Positions 8,195-14,654 of a DNA stretch of 14,654 bases are shown in pieces. A program made the position numbers and the translations under genes. Each line of letters opens with the position of its first letter. The first letter of the stretch is position 1. Below the pieces are notes generated by a model. The model was given only the letters and a program-made list of their open reading frames with translations. It was not told the DNA's origin and searched no databases. This stretch comes from Candolleomyces eurysporus (taxonomy: Eukaryota; Basidiomycota; Agaricomycetes; Agaricales; Psathyrellaceae): assembly GCA_027579435.1 (NCBI GenBank), contig JANBPK010000143.1, positions 1 to 14,654 of the forward strand, read 5' to 3'.

Positions 8195-10883
8195 ATGGGA
8201 AGAAATAATCCAGGCAAAAAGAAGGAGAAAATCAAGTGTGCCACCCACCTACCCACTTCATCGGCATTAGCCTTCAGACCAGGATCAAGTGCAGTCTTGC
8301 CTCCTATACACAGCATCAAAGTGAAGAAATTGAAGACAACGGACCATGGATTCAGGGTTAACGATAGTTCGTTTCACTCGGACATCAATGCCACTGCAAT
8401 TGCGGCCTTCACTTGGGAGGAACCAAGTCTATCTGAATCCCAGATGGACGCCGTGTGGGGCTGAGTTCATCAATCAACAGGCTGGGATCAGGGGTACGTT
8501 GACAGCTTCGTAAACCGGGAACAGTTGCCACCAGAGAATGATCCCGAGCTTCCAAATGGAAAGGGGGTACGCAATGCGCTATCTTATCCATTTAGCTTCC
8601 TAACGGAGATTTAGGACAAGGCGATGCACAAGTGGACAAAACATATTGATACATTCCTTCGTGGGCTCATTACTCTTGAAGGATGTGGGCAGTCCGCTAG
8701 CCCCAGTTGTGTGCAATGCCAGCTTCCGGAATGTGAAGGCAAATATCGGTGCTTGAGCTGCGACAATCTGGGCCTAGTCTGTCAAAATTGCATGCTATCA
8801 ACACATCAACACCTGCCGTTCCATTGCATAGAGGTACGGCCCTCATTTCTATCAGAATGGTTCCACTCAACGTGCGCACCCAGACTTGGGGTGGGGTCTA
8901 CTTCTTGCGATCATCACTGAAGTCCCTTGGGCTCTGAATTCAACTGGGCCACACAGCTGGTGAACGATGTGCTATTCCTCGCGCAGCCTNGGGGGGATGA
9001 TTTTGTCATTATTGATAGTGATCAGATCCATCCCGTGAATCTCGACTACTGTGGCTGTGGTTTGAAGAGCCAAGTTGAACAGCTTCTTGAACGCCGTCTC
9101 TACCCTGCAACTGTGGTCAATCCAAAGACAGCAGCAACTTTCCGCGTCCTTGAATTGTTTGAGCTACTTCAGTATGAGTCCAAGCTGTCAACCTACGAAT
9201 TCTACCAGACCATTTCTCGACTGACGGACAATACCAGCCTTCGTGAGCCCAAGGTATGTACTGGACCTGATTGGCTTGTTCAGAATCAGGGATAGCTCAA
9301 TTATTGTGTTTCAGGATCACTACCCCACCCTACTACGAGTCGTGCACCAATGGCGACATCTGAAATTACTGAAGCGCACCGGGAGGGGACATGATCCGGT
9401 CCGTGGTGCATTAGAAACTCAACCGGGAGAGTGTGCACTTCTGTGTCCAGCTTGTCCGCATCCGGGAATCAATCTTCCAGTCGGATGGGAGAATGCGCCA
9501 AGAGACTTGAAGTACGTCTTTCATTCCTTGATTGATCTTTCTATTCAAATATTTTCATTGGTTAGATACCTTTATGCTCTGAATATTGCCCTCGATGCAT
9601 GCTTTCGAATGAAGAGGAAGGATTGCTCTAGTGAGGAGGCTGATCCCGGACTTAGCAGAGGCTTTGTGTACGTGGTGGAAGAGACTGCATTTCAGGACCA
9701 CTTGAAGAAGTACAAGAATGAAACTGAACCAAAAAGCACATGTTCTTGTCACGATGCTGTCAACCTTGCTGATACACGTCCAGGCCAAGGTTATGCGTCC
9801 TCGGGAATAGCAACCGTTGAATGTAGCCGACACAATGCTAAGCGACCGTTAGCAGTTTGCGACATGCAGAGGGGTGAGCGGTGCGTCGTGTATTACTTCA
9901 AATGGGCTGTCAACACTGATTACAGCGTTAGTTATTGTAATATGGATTACATTACCATACTCAGCCTTCAATTTTGCCTACTCCAACTATTCCTGATCTC
10001 CTACAACATCGCTTGCCAATGGTTTATTCACTTGCTCATGCGACTCGCCCGAATTGATCCATCTTGCCCTCTTCTGCAACCGGACGTTGAAATCCGTTTC
10101 CTTGTACCTAAATTTCATCTTCCCGCCCACATCCCTATGTGCCGAAATCAGTTTGCCTTCATGTTGACACCAGGGGCTGGCCTTGGTGATGGAGAGGCCC
10201 CAGAGTGTGGCTGGGGTGAACTAAACCCGTTAGCCACAAGCACTCGGGAGATGGGCCCAGGAATGCGTCGAGATACGCTCGACTACCACTTTGGAGACTA
10301 CAATTGGAGAAAGATTATCCAATTAGGTGTGTTCCCATTTATTTAAAGGGAGTGATGCACCAGCTGAAGATGGCTCTTGCTCACACTAGGCAACTCTTTA
10401 CTGAAGAAGATGACCACAGCAACATCGGATGTTGCAGAGCATGTGATTGCGCATCGGGAGCTGGAGTCAACCATTGACCCGGAGCAGCTTCGATCTTGGA
10501 TGGAAGCTATGACTGCATGGGAACGAGATCCAACCCAGCCCAACCCATACGAGATCGCTGTCAAGACGCCAACACAGGCGGCTGTCCGACGGCAGCTTGC
10601 CAAAGAGAAAGGAAAGGCGCTGGAAGCAGGGATTGATGTCTCCCTATCCAACGAGGTATCACCTTGCTCTCTGATAGCTATGGGCATCGATCTCGAGGGA
10701 GAACAGTGCGTGTACAGGAATTTGATTTTTTTTATGCTCTAACCTTCGACATAGGCATTCCCTGAAGACGCTGACAAGCTCCCTCTGGGATCACTCTCAG
10801 GATCGTCAAATCACTCAAGTTAAGCTGCATGGAAACGCGCTCACCCGGAAACTGGCAGAGTGGTTCAGCCTGCTCCAGCTATA

Positions 10884-10888
10884 CATAC
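10884..10888. repeat. Target-site duplication, left copy (CATAC)
   Basis: The five bases immediately before the LTR are identical to those immediately after it (11610-11614). Using only one copy joins the two halves of KDZ exon 8 in frame as LQLYIPTTALLRKRD. Confidence 0.9.
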
Positions 10889-11609
10889 TGTTAAGGGTAG
10901 TTGATGACCTTACGCGCTGGTGTATTCCGTTGAATACACAGATTTCTCAAGGATTTTACCTTAATTGATATTCAAGCAAGCGAGCGCTGAGTAGGATAGT
11001 TAAATAACCTTTCACAATAACGACTATGAATTTAGTAATGTCTCTGGGCTAGCGTGATGCATTAGCAAAGAGATGTAGCGCAGGACTATAGTGGATTGTA
11101 GAAGTTGTTCTTATTACTTCTCGGATTGATCCTTATATACATAATTCTAATACTTCTATCTAGAAGTCAAAAGCAAAGAAAAGATGATTAAGGAATGATT
11201 GAGAAGATTCCGGCAATAGTAGGAATCCTCCGGAATAGCTAGTTTCACCGAGAAGACTTGTGAAACTGTTTCGAGAGGCTTCTCGGTACTTGATCAATAT
11301 CCTGTGTAGTCGGTGATCTGGAGTACTGAAACTTCGGATCACTTTTGTTCATGCTTGGATTTTGATCAAAGTCAAGTTAACAAACGAGATTTGCTAAATT
11401 GCAAATGTAGATAATCTAGTAATACAAGTACTTTGAAAGAAAGTGTTTTTTCGGGGCTTTTGTAAGATTTACAGTAATTCAAGGTTAATTCAATAGAACT
11501 AAAACAAAATCAAGAGTCAAATTGGAAAAAGGAGAAGGCAAGGGTGCTAGAAGTGAATAGAAGGGAAAAATGGATAAGATCACAGAGGGAAACAGACTTA
11601 TCCATAACA
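10889..11609 (-). mobile_element. Solo LTR of an LTR retrotransposon, 721 bp, inserted in KDZ exon 8
   Basis: The element begins TGTTAAGGG and ends CCATAACA. It therefore has TG..CA ends and a 5-bp inverted terminal repeat TGTTA/TAACA, and it is flanked by the perfect 5-bp direct repeat CATAC. It has no gag or pol coding sequence and no second LTR, so it is a solo LTR left after recombination between the two LTRs of a full element. On the minus strand there is a good TATA box, TATATAAGG (complement of 11131-11139), which suggests that the LTR points to the minus strand. The terminal sequence is reminiscent of Copia-type LTRs, but the superfamily cannot be settled from the LTR alone. Confidence 0.88.
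11131..11140 (-). promoter_or_regulatory. TATA box of the solo LTR
   Basis: The complement reads GTATATAAGG, a canonical TATA box, about 470 bp from the minus-strand start of the LTR. That position fits a U3/R boundary. If still active, the transcript would run antisense to the 5' two thirds of the KDZ gene. Activity is not shown. Confidence 0.45.
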
Positions 11610-11614
11610 CATAC
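11610..11614. repeat. Target-site duplication, right copy (CATAC)
   Basis: This is identical to 10884-10888 on the other side of the LTR. KDZ coding sequence resumes directly after it at 11615. Confidence 0.9.
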
Positions 11615-12713
11615 CCACCACCGCCCTTTTACGAAAACGAGATCCAAAGAAGCAAGAAACCCCCAAACCATTTGACGTCCGGCTCTGGCTTCCATCTCAA
11701 ATCGGAAATCAAGTCCCATTCGATAAATCCTTCGCAGAAATCGAGTATAAGCTCCGAAACGCTCAGGCTCACAAAGCGCTTGGAGTTCTTTGCCGAAATC
11801 TCCAGATTCATGCCACTCTATACGACACCAAGGATCAATGGGTTTGTGGTCAAGGGGCCAATACACGGGCACTCAGTGCCATTGCTACTGTGCAAGCACA
11901 CATATCAGCTGCTCGGGACGAGTACCGTCAGGCTTGCTGTGCCCTCCTAGCCTTATCAGACTTGCTAGCCTATGCAAAGGTCAACCAGGAGTTTTTGCTG
12001 TTGGAAGATAAAGATATCAGGTCCATGACTGAAGGTGAACCCAGCCAAGGAGAGACCCAACGCAAACTTTCCTGGATTTGGAGACGGGTCAACACAGCCG
12101 ATGCAACTGAGAAAGAAACTAAAGCATTTGTCACCGAAAGTAAGTGATATGTCGTTCTCTATCAATTTACAACTTACCTTGTGTTAGCTATTCGTGTCGA
12201 ATGGGGGAAATCTCGGGCGAGAGCTCAGAGATATCAAGAGGAGATCAAGCTGGTGGAGGAGGAGATGAACCGGACTCTACGATTTCTTGTTTGGAAAGCT
12301 GCTGACTGGCGTAAGAAGGGCGTGGCGGCCTGTAAGGAAGGCATCTCTGGGGGATATGCAGAGGGTTTAGTGGCCTACGCGGAGCGACAAGCGGCACTAT
12401 GCCAATTACTCCATGATGCGTTCAGCTCCCAGTGGAAGGGTGTCCCGAGTCTCATTTGATCTGCAACTGAAGAGATGGAGAAACCGGAACTCTTCTATGC
12501 GCGGAAGCACCCAGAGTTTCAAAGAAGGAATAAAAAGGCCGATAAAATCTTTTCTTCCAGTTCGATGCCCTCGCCACCAGTTTCCAATTCGACAATGAAC
12601 CCTTCAATTCTGTAGATACTAATCATCTGTTGAATAATATGAGTTTTCTTGGATCTTGGTGCAATGGCTTCAGTCAAAATGGTGCAAAGAGTGCAATGTA
12701 CATAGCCAAGTGG

Positions 12714-12736
12714 TGCATCATTTGGTGCATGATGCA
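12714..12736. repeat. Inverted pair TGCATCAT-(7 nt)-ATGATGCA after the KDZ gene
   Basis: The two perfect 8-bp arms (12714-12721, 12729-12736) are separated by TTGGTGC. This mirrors the inverted pair in the KDZ promoter (8051-8069) with the same 7-nt spacing. It opens the TGATGCA-rich region that runs to the right edge. Confidence 0.6.
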
Positions 12737-12914
12737 TAAGAGATCTTCAGATCTGCACAGATTGCTTGGATAGCTGGGCCGGAGGCTACTTTACACATTC
12801 CGTGTTGGAACACGTTATTATATCAATCAAGTTCTTCCCAAGTCAACCAATGCACTACAGAGAATGCGATTGTGATGCATCGCTAGATAATTGATACATT
12901 GATGGACGGTACAA

Positions 12915-13103
12915 CCAACATACGCAGACCTCTCCACTTTTGGTAGACTGCTCCTATACAACCATCGTCGTGGAATTGCATATCAGACATGTGCATACGT
13001 ACAACAAACATAAATGTAAAACCTGTCCATGAGCAACCATGATCGCTCAGCGTAGACCCTCCACTCTTGATAGAGTGCCCTTTACACAACCACTGGTAGA
13101 AGG
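12915..13103. repeat. Imperfect direct duplication, 128-bp offset
   Basis: The segment starting near 12923 (CGCAGACC, then TCCACTTTTGGTAGA and TACAACCA) is repeated with substitutions near 13051 (CGTAGACC, then TCCACTCTTGATAGA and CACAACCA). The right copy contains the hairpin CACTCT-TGAT-AGAGTG at about 13062-13077; in the left copy the arms have drifted. This looks like an old tandem duplication. Confidence 0.5.
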
Positions 13104-13504
13104 TTGAGGGATTCTTGACAACGTAAGTCAAGCAGACCTTGGTGATACAATGAAGGAGGGGAAACTCGAGGCTGGGCTTCCAAACTGCTCAATTTTTGCG
13201 CAATGAACATCCTTGGTCTTCTCGACCTCAACAACACGCAAGATCTATGGGAGAGGTCCAAGTCAGCCAATGAAAGTGGTGCATAGAAATGCTGAATACG
13301 TGGATCAACTGGAATTGGCACAGGGATGAGCGCACGTGCCCAGGTACAAGCTCCTGACAGCATCAACGTGGCTGAGCTCACGGAACTCCCTGCACATGTT
13401 ATGGGTGCCAGAGCGTGAGTCGTATCAGAGCCAGATATCAAAGTTCTTGACCTTTAAAGCTTTTTTCTTGTGGATCCAAAAAGAGTAATGGTGCCATGAA
13501 AGTA

Positions 13505-14654
13505 GAAGTGATGAAAGCAGCTGGCGGGATCGACATGGGTCAGGATTNGGGGGAGATTGACGACTCACAACCTTAGAAGTGATGTAAAAAGCTGATGCAA
13601 TAAGGTGGGACCTGGGAGGAAGCAGTGTTGTTGATTGGAACTGGGTGCCAAAGGTGATGCAACAGATAGCGGAATTGACAGTGGGTCCATGCTGGTAGAA
13701 GCCGGTGTATTGGAGCAGAAGCTTGGAAATGATACAAGAAAATCATCAGGGTTAATGTTCATGCAAATTCAGGGTCAACGACTCATGAAAACAGAAGTGA
13801 TGCAACAACTGGAGGTGGGAAGCTGTGCCGACGTGGTGCAAGAGAATGACGGGACTCTCAATTGGTGAATCCTGGTGCAAAAGGTGGTGCATTAGAGGGT
13901 GACAAGTGTTAGAATCGTCGATCAGAAAAGCAGTGTGGGCGCTGGTGCATCAGAGGGGCAGGAGAGTGGGCACCATTTGAATTGGAAGTGATGCACAAAT
14001 GAGAGATCACTTGCAATAGCTCATGGGAATAGAAGTGATGCAACAGGCTATTGCATCAGAGGGCGACAAGCAGCAGGATCGTCGATCAGGAGCGCAATAT
14101 GAACGCTAATGCATTAAAAGGCTTGTGGGTACTATGAAACTGGAAGTGATGCACAAATTAGTGGTATCAACTGTTCACTGAAATAGAAGCTGTGAGGTGG
14201 GCTAGCATGACAAGATCGGGAAGCAGTGTAGACGCTCAGCCATGGCAGAAAGAGTGGTAGTGCGAGAAAGGGGCGGGATCGTCCAAGAGTGGTGCAATAC
14301 AAAGCAAACACAAACAGTAGGGTGAAGAGGAGAGATCTTCCCGACAAAAGCCAAAGCCGACGCTATTGCAACAGAGGGCAGGAAATGCGTCTCAAGAAGT
14401 GATGCAGTAGATCATGTCATAAATAGACAATTTGTGTAATACTGATGCAATATGTAGGGGACGAGCAGTCATCAAATTGGACTGGTAGAGTTAATGCAAC
14501 ACGGTGGGATACTTGATTGAAAGGGCGGTACCGACGCGTAGTGGAGAGGGTGGGATAAGCAGCAGAAGCACATACAGAAGTGATGCAAAAAGTTGGAGCG
14601 GTGCAACAAAGGAGGGACAAGAAGGGAAGTGATTGTAATACTGATGCAATACGT
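13505..14654 (+). repeat. TGATGCA-rich degenerate repeat array (subterminal-like)
   Basis: Eight exact copies of GAAGTGATG lie on the plus strand, starting at 13505, 13576, 13794, 13985, 14032, 14143, 14396 and 14577, most of them continuing as GAAGTGATGCA. A second module, TGCATCAGAGGG with variants, occurs at about 13888, 13946, 14052 and 14367. A longer unit (TGCATYAGAGGGYGACAAG, 8 nt, then ATCGTCGATCAG) is repeated at about 13888 and 14052, an offset of 164 bp. Spacing is otherwise irregular, so this is a decayed mosaic array rather than a clean tandem repeat. It contains an N at 13548 and continues to the right edge. Open frames inside it (for example 13635-13868) are by-products of the repeats. 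Confidence 0.7.

Larger units (their letters stand above)
8195..12615 (+). pseudogene. KDZ transposase with CxC2 cysteine cluster, inactivated
   Basis: A DDE transposase of the Kyakuja-Dileera-Zisupton group. Exons: 8195-8566, 8615-8833, 8884-9253, 9315-9511, 9566-9880, 9932-10326, 10390-10705, 10755-10888 joined to 11615-12139 (split by an LTR), and 12188-12615. Introns are 48-63 bp. Leaving out the LTR, one target-site copy and the N at 8990 gives 1090 in-frame codons, the usual family size. Residues about 145-230 form the KDZ-associated CxC2 region (CVQC, CEGKYRCLSC, CQNC, LPFHCIE, SLKSLGL, IQLGH). Next come DYCGCG, YLYALNIALDACFRMKRKD (D396), GERYCNMDYI, SYNIACQW (516), PKFHLPAHIPMC, DGEAPECGW (E579), ATSTREMGPG, HFGDYNWRKI, LWLPSQIG, GQGANTRALSAI and YAERQAALC. 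Lesions: TGA at codons 90 (8462), 215 (8935) and 1038 (12457); Asn instead of the usual Asp in SYNIACQW; the LTR at codon 772. The role of D396, 516 and E579 as catalytic residues is inferred. Confidence 0.88.
12616..13504. other. Non-coding 3' flank of the KDZ gene with degenerate repeats
   Basis: There is no convincing gene here. The stretch holds the inverted TGCATCAT/ATGATGCA pair (12714-12736), another TGATGCA at 12873, and an imperfect direct duplication of about 50 bp with a 128-bp offset (about 12915-12975 and 13043-13103). The second copy contains a small hairpin CACTCT-TGAT-AGAGTG. A 119-codon open frame on the minus strand (13082-13441) has no recognisable motif and is not called. 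Confidence 0.5.

Noticed and set aside
8462..8464. TGA as recoded (selenocysteine or readthrough) codon
   Set aside because: Three scattered TGAs in a gene also broken by an LTR, with Arg expected at one site, fit CGA to TGA mutation much better than recoding.
10889..10968. Continuation of the KDZ reading frame into the LTR (LLRVVDDLTRW...)
   Set aside because: It has no similarity to the family, and the true continuation resumes exactly after the second CATAC copy.
11570..11950. 126-codon plus-strand open frame starting inside the LTR
   Set aside because: It spans the LTR/KDZ junction in the wrong frame; the KDZ frame through LWLPSQIG and GQGANTRALSAI is clearly the real one.
10889..12615. 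Full-length LTR retrotransposon
   Set aside because: There is only one LTR, flanked directly by the target-site duplication, with no gag or pol sequence.
13082..13441. 119-codon minus-strand open frame
   Set aside because: It overlaps the diverged duplication, has low-complexity Ser/Leu-rich content and no recognisable motif, and no exon partners were seen.
13635..13868. 77-codon plus-strand open frame
   Set aside because: It lies inside the TGATGCA repeat array and its codons simply read through the repeat words; no domain is visible.
12714..14654. CRISPR-like array
   Set aside because: The repeats are short, diverged and irregularly spaced, and the genome is a spliced eukaryotic one; this is a transposon-associated or minisatellite-type array.

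Overview
This window looks like a transposon-rich stretch of an Agaricomycete (mushroom-forming basidiomycete) genome. The evidence is the gene content: a Plavaka-type transposase, a DUF6532 protein and a KDZ transposase with its CxC2 cysteine cluster, families that are strongly expanded in that class. The genes are also split by many short introns (about 48-69 bp, GT..AG), as is usual in these fungi. No conserved housekeeping gene, tRNA or rRNA was recognised.

Layout, left to right. Positions 1-669 are non-coding, with a repeated near-palindrome TTCAYGAA. Positions 670-3983 (minus) hold an apparently intact four-exon Plavaka transposase of about 1046 aa. About 250 bp upstream and head-to-head with it, 4236-6285 (plus) is a ten-exon DUF6532 gene that has one frameshift in a T run. 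Positions 6286-7269 are non-coding apart from a small doubtful ORF at 6681-6896 and two inverted repeats at 7121-7229. Positions 7270-8015 (minus) hold an unrecognised, possibly broken ORF pair. It is head-to-head with a KDZ transposase at 8195-12615 (plus).

The KDZ gene can be followed through ten exons for about 1090 codons in one consistent frame, but it is dead. It carries three in-frame TGA codons and has asparagine where the family's YDIACQW motif has aspartate. Exon 8 is split by a 721-bp solo LTR (10889-11609) with perfect 5-bp target-site duplications (CATAC). All four point lesions can be explained as CpG transitions, as expected for decay of a cytosine-methylated transposon. An ambiguous base (N at 8990) also breaks the frame, and leaving it out restores the frame.

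Downstream (12616-14654) is a repeat-rich, gene-free region. It is full of the word TGATGCA, often as GAAGTGATGCA, with a partial unit repeating about every 164 bp. The same word occurs as an inverted pair with a 7-nt spacer on both sides of the KDZ gene (8051-8069 and 12714-12736), which makes it a candidate transposase-binding, subterminal repeat of the KDZ element.

Taken together, the window holds two unrelated DDE-type transposons, each with its transposase head-to-head with an accessory ORF, plus a later retrotransposon insertion. The outer ends of the elements were not found. The KDZ repeats run off the right edge, so that element may continue past 14654.
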